Below, piece by piece: positions 9,203 to 20,269 of a stretch of 42,500 bases of DNA. Each line of letters starts with the position of its first letter. Within the stretch, counting starts at the first letter, position 1. The stretch comes from Prorocentrum cordatum (lineage: Eukaryota > Sar > Dinophyceae > Prorocentrales > Prorocentraceae). Under the pieces are notes generated by a model. The model searched no databases. It was not told where the DNA came from and saw only the letters and a program-made list of their open reading frames with translations. The stretch covers positions 55,001 through 97,500 of the forward strand of contig CAUYUJ010015708.1 of the NCBI GenBank assembly GCA_963575745.1, written 5' to 3'. The position numbers and the translations under genes were made by a program.

Positions 9203-9981
9203 TCACGACTCCTCGGTAAAGGCCCCCTTGCCGCCGTCGACGGCGGCGAGGTCGGCGTCGCTCTTTCCCTGGGAGATCAGGTCGAGCAGCTGCTGGGCCC
9301 GACGCTCGAGTGAGCCCCGGGGGGCGCGCCCGAGCTTGCGGACAGCGCCATTCGTGGTCAAGAGTTTGTCGACAATATCCTCGAGCACGTTCTTGTCAGC
9401 TTCTGTGAGCCCGGGGGCCCGGAGAAGCTTGAAGAAAAGCTTGCGGCGGTCCGACTTGAAAGCCTGCTGGCGCACGCAACACCCGACCACTTGCTGAATG
9501 TGGCGGTTCTCCGGCGAGAAGCCCCCCATGAAGGTCTCGATGTTCTTCTTGTGCTCGGGGTCGCCGTGGCCGTGCAGCGCCAGCAACAATGCAATGAAAC
9601 TGTGGACGTCCAGCGACCCGCCATCATGGCCGGAGTGCCCCTTGTACTTGTCATTGTGGGCGCGGGCTGCGCCGGTGACTGCCTTGTCAATCTCTCCATC
9701 TTTGGGCACGTCGTAGGAGAAGTACGCGAGGGCAGCGATGCGCGCCACATCCTGGGCATTCTTTAAGCTCAGTTTGGCGGCTGTCTTCATCAACTCGCAA
9801 TACAAGCGCTCCTGACCGCAGCGCCCCTTCTTGCCGGCCGGGGGCTCGATGGCGGGGGTAGCGGCTGCGCCAAGGGCCTGCTGCCACTGCTCCATGGCTC
9901 GGAAGGCGGCGCGGCAGGCAGACAGAGACGCCGAGGGGCAGTGCGAGGTGCCAGGGCAACCTGCCGGGCCAGACGGTTGCG
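9203..9981 (-). CDS. 3' exon of an unknown, probably helical protein (about 230 aa from its first Met)
   Basis: The stop TGA is at 9203-9205. Reading minus, a polypyrimidine tract and AG (GTTTTCTTCCAG) end at 9982, a good 3' splice acceptor, so the coding exon most likely starts at 9981; the in-frame ATG at 9893-9895 (MEQWQQALG) is an alternative start. From that Met the protein is soluble and mostly helical: LYCELMKTAAKLSLKNAQDV, ARIAALAYFSYDVPKDGEID, a Gly/His-rich turn, HSFIALLLALHGHGDPEH, then a basic helical C terminus (RRKLFFKLLRAPGLTEADKN). Codon use is regular and GC-biased with no stops, unlike the surrounding repeats. Upstream (higher coordinates) the LINE begins after about 200 bp, so it probably sits in this gene's intron or 5' flank. 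I do not recognise the family. Confidence 0.6.
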
Positions 9982-10000
9982 CTGGAAGAAAACAAATCCA
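9970..10000 (-). promoter_or_regulatory. Predicted 3' splice acceptor
   Basis: Minus-strand GGATTTGTTTTCTTCCAG followed by CGCAACCG. The AG is at 9983-9982. This decides the likely 5' end of the exon below it. Confidence 0.5.
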
Positions 10001-10180
10001 GGTAGGTGGAAGATACGAATGCGCCATGAAGCGTATCATGTGGATGCTGTCGTAATTCACGTAGGGGTCAAGACGACTGTCGCAACCCTCCTGTTTTGAC
10101 CTCTGCTGCAATGTCCGCCCTAGTTAGGCCATAGATATATAGATGAGCGGGCCAACGACGCGTCGCGCTCCAGGACGCCT

Positions 10181-12808
10181 TCACAGATCGATCAAGAAAT
10201 TATCCAGGCCGCCCAAATGGGCCATCCAGGCGTGATGGTGAAAGGCGAGCCATGTGTCGAAGCTGACGTCGCATAAATCACACGTGTACGGAGGACTTGT
10301 TGTGATGTCGGTCTCGGTGCGGCTGCCTTTTTCCCATGCTTTCAGACAATGACCTCTTTGCAAACTCCTCGCCACGTGGGCACGAGTCACATGCCGGCTC
10401 TTGTGCACCGCAAGGCACAGGGGACACCGATTGGCCACGGCAAGCGTTGTCGCCAGCCGCGTGCGCCCATGGCCACCGCCTCTGGCAGCCGTCTGGTGGG
10501 CGCGCAACTGCCGGTACGTCTCGAAGCTGCGGCCGCACTCCTCGCCGGTGTCCGTGGCGATCGTGCAGGTGTGCACTGTGCGCCGGCCTCCCGGGGCAAC
10601 CGGCGCAGCAGCCTCGGTGAGCGGAGGCGCCGCGGCGTGCGGGGGCGGAATCGCACGATGGTGCACCTTCCGCGCTGTCAAGATGGCCATGTCCAGCCTG
10701 CAGAACGCGTCCTTCATGTACTCGTCCAGGAAGAGCAGACGTGGATCGTCGGCAGCATGCTCGAGGTCGGCGCCGTCCGCCACGGTGGCGACCTCCAGCA
10801 GGTCGGCGCGAAGCTGACTCCACCACTTGTGGGGCCGAGTGCTAGGCCGCCCGTCGGGAAGCCAGGGGGCATTGGAAGGCGCGTCCCAAGGCAATTGACC
10901 AAAAAATGCAAATAGAAGTTGAGCGTGACGCCGGGGCGACGATACAATGTCTTGCCACCATCTCAACCGGGAGACTCGCAACAGTGTGCCCATGCTGGCA
11001 GATTGCATCTCCTGCCGGACGCGTTTGTTGGACCACGACGTGTGCTTTGTAGTGCCGTCGGCGAGCGCGGCCTCCTGATGGGCGCGGCCCTGCAGAGCCT
11101 TCCGCAAGAGCTGGTCTTTACATCTATCAAGAACTTTCAGATCCGCCTGCGAGGGCACGAAAGCCGCGAGGCCCGTGGTCAGCATGCTGGTAACGGGGCC
11201 CTGGAACAATATGCGGGCCCACCTGCGAGGGCCATTGTCGCGCCAAAACTTGCCATAAGCGGCGTACGCGGCGCGAGCCGCAGCAACCCTGCGAACCCTT
11301 TCAACGCCAAGAGAACCGTCAAACGCCAAGTGGGGGCCGAGATAACGTGCGGCGCCAGAAACTGCACCAGCCAGGATTCCAGGCACGCGGTGGGCGATCC
11401 GCTGGTACGCGTCCGCCCTCTTCCCGACGAAATGCGGCAGCGACACGAGCTTGCCATCGTTGGCTGCGTAGCTGCGTGCTGCGGCATGCCGCTTGTAGAT
11501 GGTGTGCGTGCCGTGGCTTTTCGGGTTGGCGTCTACAGGGTTCGTTACGGGGTAGGTGCGCTGCGAATCGTCTGCGTAGCTAGTCAAAGACACTTCGCAA
11601 CCTTGGGCATGGTCACCGATGGCAGCGTGAGGCCAGGGGCACGTGGCCGTGACTGCGGTTGACCGCGTGCCAGCAAGCGTGAGGTCCAAGACAGCGTGGA
11701 ACGGCGCGAGAAACCATTGCGATGAAATCGTGCATCCTGGCAGTGCCCCTTGCCGCAGGCTCATGCATAGAACCTGTCGGTTGGGAAACTCGAAAAGCAT
11801 GGTGGCGCAATCAAGACGTTGCTGCAGATAGTCCCGTGCAAGCTGCGGTGTTTGGCAGTCCTCCCAAAGATAGTGCTGAAGATCGCGGTGTTCGCAACAT
11901 GCGAAAGCGTTCGTGAGATCATAGAAGTCGGTATTGCAGGAAATGCCCACTGTCGCCATGCGGTGCCTCAGAAGCTCCACGGTCATGATGGCTGCCTCTC
12001 GGCGTTTCCCCTTCGAATAGCCGTGCGCGTAACGGCGATCAAAGGTGTGTCCGATCTCCTGCCAGGGCCAGCGGTAGAAGCGGCCACCGTAAACATCAAG
12101 ATTGTGGAGCAGGCGAGGCTCACCACTGGGCTTCGCAATGGTGAACGCAGACGTCGCGTGCCAGCAGGCCGGTGCTAGCCTGGTGCGTACCATGATCTCG
12201 TGCAGAAGGTAGCGCAAGCTGTTGAACTTGGCAGCTCGTAGCTCTTGCGGGGCAGCTCCGAGACCAGCGCGCCGTAGAGGCTCAAAGCGACCTGGCACGG
12301 TGGCCATGCGCCACAAGGCCACTGGAGCCGACCACCAGGGGCAGGTCTTGCGCAGCGGGCTCTTCCACAGCTCCTTGCGGGTACCTTTGAACTGCGCCTC
12401 GGTCAGCTCCTGGACCTCCAGCTCGGAAGGCGGAGGTTCAGACGCCCGACGGCGCCCAGCTACAGCGTGCAAATCAATATGAACAGCAGAATGCCCTCCT
12501 TCAGCGCCAGGTCTGGAAAGTTTCGCAGCCCATTCGCCCAGGTCGAACGCGGAGGGGCCGGGGGCCCAAAGCCTGCGCCTCTTGGCCCCGAGACCTTTGC
12601 CGGAGAGGAGACGGGTCAGCCGGTAGGCAAGAGAGAAATCATGACGATCCAGCGCATCTTTTAAATCCTCCCTCCACGCGGCCCTCTTTCTCCTGTGCTC
12701 ACTGCGCCGATGCCGGCGGATGGTCTGCGAGCACTTGTGGATATCTGCGTACAGCGACTGTGCGTGCTCGAACGTGCAGCCGAGAGCCACCAGCCGCCGG
12801 GCAGCCGC
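10181..12808 (-). pseudogene. LINE reverse transcriptase with C-terminal zinc fingers (lacks its own start)
   Basis: The frame of about 875 codons after the TGA at 12809 has no ATG near its N terminus, so it was once fused to the endonuclease. Numbering from the GTG at 12790: RT motif A TDFYDLTNAF (about 287-296, catalytic Asp), motif B RQGALPGC (346-353), motif C SYADD (404-408) with both catalytic Asp. After the thumb region come three Cys/His clusters: C742/C752/H765/H774, C789/C792/His/C815 and C837/C840/H852/H858. The reaction is target-primed reverse transcription of the element RNA. Apart from the missing start the enzyme looks intact, suggesting a fairly young insertion. Confidence 0.85.
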
Positions 12809-14107
12809 TCAAGTGTCTCGTGCATGTCGGACTGGCGCGGGCTCTGGGGCGCGTGTGTTAGGAGGAGTCTGGACGAAAAACTGCTTCCCCGCCTCTAGCA
12901 AAGCGGAGTTCAGCATGTCGAAGATGGAATCCGGGGCGGTGTGTTGGGCAGCTCCGCCAACGTTGTCGACGTCCGGCAGCCGAGCCTCCACAGCGTCGAG
13001 AAAATCAGCACGACGAGTACCATGCTTGACGGCGGAACTGAGTTTGTCATGATCCCACCGCACACGAGACAGCTGTTGATGCCCCTCGCGAGTTGGTTCT
13101 CCTTGGTTCTCGTGCTCGCAGTACTGGAGCTCCAAGTCAGCTTTTAAGACGACTGGGCGAAGCTCACGGCGTCCAGGGAGCTCTGGGCAGACATTCTGTA
13201 GTCGATCGCCAGCGCGAGTCCAAACATGGGAGTGCACGACTGCAGGGCGGCACCGGCGGTCGATGCACACATAATCAATTGTGCTTGTAGACACCCCGTT
13301 GTTGCTGTATAAGGTCGGCGGGTTGTCAAAAAAGGTGTTGGTGGCAATAAGAGCGTGATCCTCGAGTAGTGCAGTGAAGAGGCGGCCAGGGGAGTCGAGC
13401 GTGCCGGTGATGCGATCCCCAATGGCAGGAGAGTCCATGCGAGCCCGGTGAACTCCAACGTGCTCCCAACCAACGTGTGCGTTCGAATCCGCGCAGAAGA
13501 TCGTCACCGTGCGCCCTCCTTTGGGAACACGCTTGCCCGCCAAACAGCACGGAACTTCTTTGCGTCAAGCTTCGTGCGTGGAGGGGTCGTTGCGCAACCA
13601 GCAAGGGGCATAGCCACCGACTGGCAAGAGATCGAGCCTGGCACTCTTGGCGCGGGCAGCGGCGATCCGGCCAGCGAGCTTCCCGTTCGCTGGCGACCGC
13701 GTCCTTTTGACGGAGGCCGTACCAAACAACCTGCGGTTGAGGAGCAAAGCGAGGCCAGTGCAGCGTTGCCCACGACTGGTGTGAAGAACGTGATGGTGCG
13801 AAATCTTACGCCATTCTTGCTGCAAGTCTCCTTTCCAATCTGTCCCGACAAGGTAGCCGGCAATTGCGCAACGAAGCTCCCGTGAAATATCGTCGAGCCG
13901 CCCTGCCTCCGATAAGCTTTGCGGGTTGTACACGAAATAATGCATCCAAGGCACCTTGGGCAGCGCCGCAGGGTTAGCAACGAGAAATGGTGGCAAGAAC
14001 CATCGATATGAACTAGTACGATATAGAACATGTGGCGGGCTCGGCGGCACGGTTCGAGCCACTAACGACATCGTTGTTGGCACAGTGATGCGAATTCCCA
14101 CACTCAC
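12809..14107 (-). pseudogene. LINE APE-type endonuclease, disrupted
   Basis: The first ATG of the frame is at 14071. Recognisable endonuclease parts are YNPQSLSEAGRLDDI, LLNRRLFGTASVKR and GRIAAARAKSARLDLLPVG, then (after the disruption) TIFCADSNAHVGW, which carries the Asp-x-Asn active-site motif, and STSTIDYVCIDRR, which matches the Ser-x-IDY motif. The frame has TGA at 13565-13567. The adjacent frame reads PPRTKLDAKKFRAVWR across that spot, so I favour two compensating indels near 13590 and 13520 over a simple stop. A second TGA (12809-12811) separates it from the RT. The enzyme would nick genomic DNA to prime reverse transcription. Confidence 0.75.
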
Positions 14108-15229
14108 AGCGATACCGTTTTGGATGCGTCATGAGTTTTTGGAATCCAGCTTGGTCTATGCAAGTAGCCTGCTCCAAATACCGCTCGAGCCGGATGGAGG
14201 CTACCGAAAAGCATCGCTCGGCTGTTTTGTTCAGCGGTGGCCTTTGGCTGCAAATCCAATCTGGACAATGCGAATCGGTCGGTGTGGCCCTCTTTTTGCA
14301 TATGAGCGTGCGACGGGGACCGTATGCAGAAACAGCCGTGGTCTAGTGATAACAATCGCCCAACAAAGAGTGATGGGGTGGAGAGTGCTTGGAACTCCCA
14401 TTTGGCAGTGGATCGGAGAAACGCTCGGAAAGTCTTGGTAATGTTACTAAGGAGCCCCCCCCTCTCGGGAGGGACGTGGGGTAGGGACAGCGGGAGTGGA
14501 AAAAACATGTAACAAGAGGCGGGCAGAGAAGGTTGGTTGGGCAGAAGGGATGATGGGGTAGAGAAACCTTGGCGCCTAGGATTGGGTTTGTTCCACCTCC
14601 ACGTAGCTCTCGTATTTCCCCCTCCGCCATGGGCGCGTGCACGTATCCCATTCCATGGGATGACGTGGCCGTCCCTGGAGGTGCGGTCGGATCGGGGTGG
14701 GGGCCGATCCCCACAGGAGACGTGGCCCAACCTGAGGGCCATGGGATGGAGAGTCTTACGACAGGGATCTGGCGATGGATCAGGGCCTTGTTCGCGTTAA
14801 ACCAGTGGGCCCCCCTCCTTCTGGCAGGGGCGTGGGTCAGGGGAGGCGGGATGCGTAGAGGAAGGAGTCGGGCAGGGCAGAGACGGGCAGAGAGGACGGG
14901 GAAGCGAGCCCAGGAAGAGTAGAGACAGGGGTAACCTGTGAGGGGGGGGGGGCACCGCTGCGAGCCGTAACGGGGAAGCTCGCGCGGAGGATGGCGAGCG
15001 AGAGCGAGGGGGCAAGGGTGGGAGGGGGAGGATGGGGGGAGGAAGGGGGCGAAGGAGGCCCACGAGGGGGGGGGGGAGGCCCAGGAGGGGAGGAGGAAGG
15101 AGGTGGGAGGGGGGGGGGGAAGGAAGGGGGAAGGCAGGGGGCGAAGAGGCCCACGGTCGAGAGCGGGGGGCCAGGCGGGGCGGCGCGGGTGCGAGCGGCC
15201 CGGGCCTCCCCGACCTCAGCGCCATGCCG
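14108..15229. other. Region without a recognisable gene, two loosely similar G-rich blocks
   Basis: The stretch may contain the 5' UTR of the LINE. Blocks at about 14370-14570 and 14750-14930 share an order of words (GATGGxGAG, a CCCCCC run, GGxACGTGGG / GGGCGTGGGT, GGGCAGAG), suggesting a diverged ~380-bp duplication. Beyond 14930 it is G-rich low-complexity DNA. ORFs on either strand are not supported. Confidence 0.4.
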
Positions 15230-16640
15230 GGCCTGAGGTGCCGCGCCTGCAGCGGCCAGGCGGGCGGCTCCGGGCCGCGCGAGCAGGCCCTGAGGAGTGG
15301 GCGCGCGGATGCGGGGGCCCGCCACGCGGCGGGGATGGGCATCCCCGCTCGCGCGTCGTCGACGTGCCTCGTGCAGGCATAGTGTGGCGGTGCAGCGGGG
15401 CGCGCCGGCCGACGCCAGCGGGGGGGAGCCAAGCGGGGGGCGAAGGGCGAGGAAGGGGTGGCAGGGGGGAAGAGGGGAGGGAGGGGGGGGAGAAGCAGGG
15501 GGGACGGCGGGGAGGTGGGGGAGAGGGGCGAGCGGCCCGAGGTCGCCCGACCCCGTGCCTTGTCATGCCTGGGGTGCCGCGCCTGCAGCGGCTTGGGCGG
15601 CGCAGGGCCGTCCAAGCGGGCCAGAGCTGAGCTGGCACACGGCTGCCAGCGCCCGTCCCTCGACAGCGGTAGGCATCCCAGCATCCCAGTTCGCCTGTTG
15701 CCAAGGTGCCCAAAACCAGCACGGATGGCGGTGCAGTGGGGCGTGTTGGTCGAAGCTAACGGGGGTAAGGTTTATTTGGGTGCCGCGCCTGCAACGGCCG
15801 GATGGGCGACACAGGGCCGTCCAAGCAGGCCAAAGACGAGCGGCCACGAAGCTGCCGACGCCTGTCGATCGACAATGAATGGCATCCCAGCTCGCACGTC
15901 ACCAAAGTGCCCGATGCAGGCCCACTGGTGGTGCAGTTGGGCGTGCTGGCCGAAGCTTGCGTGGGTAAGTTGAATCGAGTTTGTGGTGCCGTGCCTGCAA
16001 TGGCTGGATGGGCGACGTCCAAGCAGGCCAAAAGTGAGCTGGCACACGGATGCCAACGCCTCGCCTGTCTCTCGACAGCGGTAGGCATCCCAGCTCGTGC
16101 CGCACGCAAATGCCACATAAAAGCATTCTAGCGCGCTGGCTGCATTCCTGGGTTCCTGGGTTTCCTGAGCTCTTGGGTTCCTGGATCCTGGGGTTCTCCA
16201 GAGTTCCTGGGCTCTCCTGGGTCTTGGTTCCTGTCAGTGAGCCGTGCTCCTGGTGCCTGGGTGCCTGGGTCCCTGGGAACGGGGAAAGATCCCCCCGAGC
16301 TCCAGTGACCACATGCCCTGACTGGGCATCCCTGCTTGCACCGAACTCGAAGTGTCTCCTGCAGGCACAGTGGCGGTGCATCGGGGCGTCATGGCCGGAG
16401 CGCGTGGGTCAGGGTGACGGCGGCGGGGGAAACCGCTGTCGCCCTACAGTGCCTAGTTCAGCTGGAGCGAGGGAGGGGGGAGAGCGATAGGAGGCGGAAG
16501 GGAGAGTGAAATGGGGGGTGAGCGTCCCGAACTCCATCGACGAAGTTGCCGCGCCTGCATCGGCGGTTTTGGCCAGCTTGGGGCCATGCACGCAGGCCAG
16601 AAATGAGCAGGCGCACCAGGTGTTTCTGGAGCACCTGGAC
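15230..16640. repeat. Diverged ~205-bp tandem repeat array
   Basis: GGTGCCGCGCCTGCAGCGGC or a close variant starts units at about 15238, 15570, 15779, 15987 and (GTTGCCGCGCCTGCATCGGC) 16543. Each unit then has GGxCCGTCCAAGCAGGCC, a GAGCTGGCACACGG word, GCATCCCAGCTCG, GCAGGC, a GTGGTGCAGTxGGGCG word and a GGTAAG-like end. Two central units are 205-210 bp apart. The first gap is widened by a ~150-bp G-rich insertion (15415-15560) and a later one by the CCTGGG tract. Partial units occur near 16316-16420. Confidence 0.75.
16136..16290. repeat. TTCCTGGG-type short repeat
   Basis: GGTTCCTGGG, TTCCTGGATCC, TTCCTGGGC and GTGCCTGGG recur about every 10-20 bp, inserted between units of the ~205-bp repeat. 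Confidence 0.6.
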
Positions 16641-16892
16641 AACCACTGAGCCTGGGGGATCTGGGCTGGGGTGGCGGGCTCCCATGCCCGTCCTTCGACC
16701 TTCGATGGAGCGGGCGGTCGTGCGAAAAGGTGGTTTCCCCCTCTACGGGGTAACCAGAAAGCCTGTGTCGCCCCGGTGGCGTTTTCCTGAGGGCTCGGGG
16801 GAGGTGCTCGTCGGAGGCCGATGGCCTCCTTACAGGCGCCCCGTGCGTCCTCCCCCTACTACCCAACAGGAGCCCTGCGCACCATCGGCACG

Positions 16893-17130
16893 GGGAGGAG
16901 GAGGAGGAGGAGAAGGAGGAGGAGGAGGAGGAGGACGAGGAGGGGGAGGAGGTGGAGGAGGAGGAGGAGGAGGAGGAGGAGGAGGAGGAGGAGGAGGAGG
17001 AGGAGGAGGAGGAGAGGAGGAGGAGGAGGAGGGGGAGGGGGAGGAGGAGGAGGGAGGAGGAGGAGGAGGAGGGAGGAGGAGGAGGAGGAGAGGAGGAGGA
17101 GGAGGAGGAGGAGGAGGAGGAGGAGGAGAA
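16893..17130. repeat. (GGA)n array, 240 bp
   Basis: Near-pure GGA with GGGGA and AAG variants. All long ORFs here (poly-Gly, poly-Glu, poly-Arg) are shadows. Confidence 0.95.
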
Positions 17131-17339
17131 AGCGGGAACACGACGATGAGGATGTAATAGGAGACAGGACGTTGCCAGGCAAGCCGAGAGGCTCTGCGGA
17201 GTGATTTTCGGTCCGTTGGGCCCCATTTTTTCGTGCGCGCGGCTCTCTCGGACTGCCACCGCCTGCGTCAGCTCTCGGTGGCGGGAACTTCGCCGCGTGG
17301 CGGCTGGACTTCAAATTCGTCGTTTCGAATCCTCGCCTT

Positions 17340-17428
17340 CGTCGTCTTCCTCCTCCTCCTCCTCCTCCTCCTCCTCCTCCTCCTCCTGTTCCTCCTCCTC
17401 CTCCTCGCCCTTCTCCTCCTGGCGCTGA
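17340..17428. repeat. (TCC)n array
   Basis: TCC repeats with GTTCC and GCCCT interruptions. Only about 210 bp from the GGA array, with opposite purine strand, so the two could pair as an imperfect inverted repeat. Confidence 0.9.
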
Positions 17429-17429
17429 T

Positions 17430-18397
17430 AGTGCGCGAGTCGCTCAGGCTGAGCATGCGGCGCTGCTGGTTCGGCGGCGCCTGTTGCGGGCCACCCTCGA
17501 TGCCATCGAGGCGGAGGGCCGAGAGGCGAGGCCAGCTCGGCGTGCCAGGCAGCCCCGCAGGGCCCCTCCCGCGGCCAGCGTGGTCGCCGCCTTCGGCTCG
17601 TCCCACTTGCTGGATGGCCAGGGCAGCTGCAAGAGGTGGAGTGGCTCCAGGCCAGGGCATCGAGGGCCACAGGCTGGAGTGGCTCCAGGCACGATGCCCA
17701 GACCTGGCCCCGCCTGAGGCTTCATCGACGGCTGGATGTGTGGTTCTGCGTGGGGTGTGGCCACTTCGCTGTCGCGGCGGGCCGACTCCTGGGGCGATGT
17801 CTTCGGGCTCCGTGTCCGCCGCGGCCGTCCAGGACTGGTCGAGACTACCTGCAGCGGATCGCGCGCGGCCTGTGGCCCAGGGCGTGGGGGTTCGCACGGG
17901 CTGGGCGGGCGGTCCGCAGGTCCCTCATCGAGCTGCACGGGAGGAGGGCTCGCAGGCGGCGGGGCCGAGGCGGCACGCAGGCCCCTGTGCGCCGTCGACG
18001 CCGTCCTGCTGCGGAGCCCGCCGCCGCGGCGAAGCGCAGGCGCGGCGGCCCCGCGGGCGGCAGGCCGCCGTGCAGCCCGCTGCCGCCGCCGATCGTGGTC
18101 CCGCCGACCGAGGGTCCTCCGCTGCCGCCGCCTGCTGGCGGGGACGACGCTGACAAGCGGCCGCGGACTCGAGGACAAGGTCCGCTGGCTGCTGCAGGCG
18201 GCTCGCGGTGCCAAGGGAAGTCGGGAGGCAGCCGAGGAGTGTGGCTCGCCGAGGAGGCGGCGGCTCGCCGCCGACGCCCTTGCCCCTCGGCGTCGCCGCC
18301 GCGGGAGGACGCCGCCGCCACCCCCCCGCCCCCCGCCAAGCGGGCGCGGGTTGGCGGCGGCGAGCAGCGGCGCGGCCCCGCGGCGGGCGCTGCCTGA
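17430..18397 (+). CDS. Exon-like sequence with a Cys-x2-Cys element, unknown protein
   Basis: Two plus-strand frames look coding in succession. At about 17450-17640 one reads AALLVRRRLLRATLDAIEAE and VVAAFGSSHLLDGQG. From about 17636 another reads LRLHRRLDVWFCVGCGHFAV, a possible half zinc-ribbon, then KRRRGGPAGG, a Pro-rich tract and a stop at 18395-18397. Neither has a good ATG. A 43-bp duplication around 17630-17700 (GGAGTGGCTCCAGGC twice) may have caused the frame change. Domains of the type HRL...FCxxCG occur in dinoflagellate proteins, some linked to retroelements; that is from memory of the style, not a match. A minus-strand frame is open over the same interval but is purely Arg/Ala/Pro-rich. 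Confidence 0.35.
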
Positions 18398-18703
18398 GAC
18401 CGCGGGCCTCGCGGCGCGCGGCGCCGCGGCCGAGGCGTAGCGGCTTGACCGTTGCGCCCTCGGTTGCAGCTCACCTCGCCTCCTCCTCCTCCTCCCCCCC
18501 ACGTTTCCTTCCCCTCTCGGGGCCCGCTTGTGACGCCCTTTCGGGCCCCTCCCGCCTTCAGGGGCCCCTCAGCGGAGCCTCGGGGGCCGCCCGTCCGCCG
18601 CGCGCCGGCTGCCAGCGGGTCCCTCCCCTGGGGCTCGTTCCGTTCTCTTCGATTCGATTTCGACTTCGATGGATGCCGATTCCGATTCGATTCGGCTTCT
18701 CAT

Positions 18704-18900
18704 TAGGGGTACAAAAAGTGGCATAAACATAAAAACTCGGAGGTCCGCGCGGATTTCTCGGATCGGCGCTGGGTCCCCCCGGCGGCGCCTCCGGCGCCGC
18801 CCCTGGCGCGCTCCGCGCGCCAGGGAGGGGGGTCCAGCGCCGATCCGAGAAATCCGCGCGGACCTCCGAGTTTTTATGTTTATGCCACTTTGTTCCCCTA
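18704..18900. mobile_element. 197-bp TIR element (MITE) with 5-bp target duplication
   Basis: The ends are TAGGGGTACAAA and, inverted, TAGGGGAACAAA. The arms then match almost perfectly for about 75 bp (GTGGCATAAACATAAAAAC, CTCGGAGGTCCGCGCGG, TTCTCGGATCGGCGCTGG). The ~45-bp middle folds again (GGCGCC...GGCGCC, CTGGCGCG...CGCGCCAG). CTCAT flanks it on both sides (18699-18703 and 18901-18905), read as the target duplication. No ORF. The near identity of the arms suggests a recent insertion. Confidence 0.88.
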
Positions 18901-18905
18901 CTCAT

Positions 18906-20269
18906 GGCGCCAACATCGCAGAGCGGATTTCGTTCCGAAAACGATAGGGTGGGCCCGGGGTGTCCTGGAGGATTTCGTTCCTGCTTTCAAGGTGAGTTCC
19001 GTGTGGATTTTTTGGGCCAGGATTGAAGACCAAGCAGAATCCACGCGACATTCTTTTTCGTTTTTCGCTCGCCGCTTTTGGCAAACATCCACGCATAAAT
19101 CCACGCATAAATCCGCTGCAGCACGTCTGCAAGGTCGGTGCAATGAGGCTTCGGATTCCGATTTGGGCTTCGACTTCCCATTGGAGGCCTACCAGCGGCG
19201 TGCCGATTTCCGCCGATTCGACTTTTACCGACTCGGCTCGGCGTCATCCCAACATACTTATACTATATGTGCGTCGCCCCCCTAGGAGCCGCTCGCACCG
19301 AGAAATCTAATAGTATATGCGTCGTGGCGAGCGCTTTCTGGCCACACCGCTCGGGAAACGATGTGCTACACTATGGGTATACTATATGTTCGGTTCGGGC
19401 GCGCGCCTCCAAGGAGGACATATAGTACTGGAATGTCTCTGTGCGTCCCATTGGCCGCCGATTTCCGGCGATCCGATTCATGTCGATCGCCGCTCCGACG
19501 TATCGATTCGATCCTGGGCTCGCCTGCTCCCCGCCCCCCCTCTGCGGCTCTTCCGAAGGCAGTCTGCCTCTACTGGTCGGAGGAGAACGGACACCCTGCG
19601 TGGACCCCGGGGGGCAGGAGGCAGGTAGGAGGGCGGGGTGATTCAGAGGGAAAAGGTACCCATACCTCTACGCTTCGCCGTTTTCCCATTTTTTGGCCTC
19701 CTGCGAGGCCCTCGTCGCCATCGCTGGATTCGCATCGAAATTTTGGTCAGAACGCACTCCGGGAGAGGTCCAGGGAGTAACGGTATCGGTACCTTTTGGC
19801 TTCCCCAGTGATCACAGGAGCTGGGGGGGGCACCTTTCGACCACTCTTCCTCTTCCTGTCTCCTCTTGATTTTGTTCCTTCTGTTATCTTGCCCCGTTGT
19901 TCTCACGCTCGCGGCTGAGAAGCCGCGGTCTGGCGCAGCTGGCTTTGCAAGCGTGGTTTACGGGGAGGACCAAGGAGTCCTTTGCTAATTAGGTCAGCTC
20001 CCCTCTCCCCTCCCCGTTTTCCCGTCCCCTTCAAACTGCTGAATATGCTGGGCTCTTTTGTGGCTGGCCAGATGGCCCCTCCTTCCTTGGAGTCATTTTG
20101 TTTGTTTTCCCTTGTTTTGTTGTCTCGAACGTTGTCCAACAGTTTCATCCGATGGTTCACAGGCGCAGCTCTCATACAACAGGCCTTAAGCTGGGCGTTT
20201 CTTTTTTTTCAGCCGACCCACCTCGATGGGTCCACTAAAATGAAGACCCACGTGGCCGACAATCTAGAC

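Larger units (their letters stand above)
10181..14107 (-). mobile_element. LINE (non-LTR retrotransposon), nearly intact coding region
   Basis: The minus strand carries an APE-type endonuclease, then a reverse transcriptase, then C-terminal zinc fingers. All are in one reading phase from 14107 to 10181, interrupted by TGA at 13565-13567 and 12809-12811 and by a likely pair of compensating frameshifts. The 3' UTR and insertion ends are not defined: no poly-A or clear target duplication is visible around 10120-10180, and the 5' end lies somewhere above 14071. The layout (EN-RT-zinc fingers) is that of common eukaryotic non-LTR elements. An ORF1 is not seen next to it. Confidence 0.85.

Noticed and set aside
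10278-11662. Other ORFs overlapping the LINE
   Set aside because: Antisense or out-of-frame shadows of the reverse transcriptase, which has all its catalytic motifs on the minus strand.
14797-15878. Long ORFs on both strands across 14.8-15.9 kb
   Set aside because: Explained by G-rich composition and the ~205-bp repeat; no domain.
17444-18502. 352-codon minus-strand ORF
   Set aside because: Arg/Ala/Pro/Ser-rich throughout, typical of an antisense frame in very GC-rich DNA; the plus strand has better protein-like segments.
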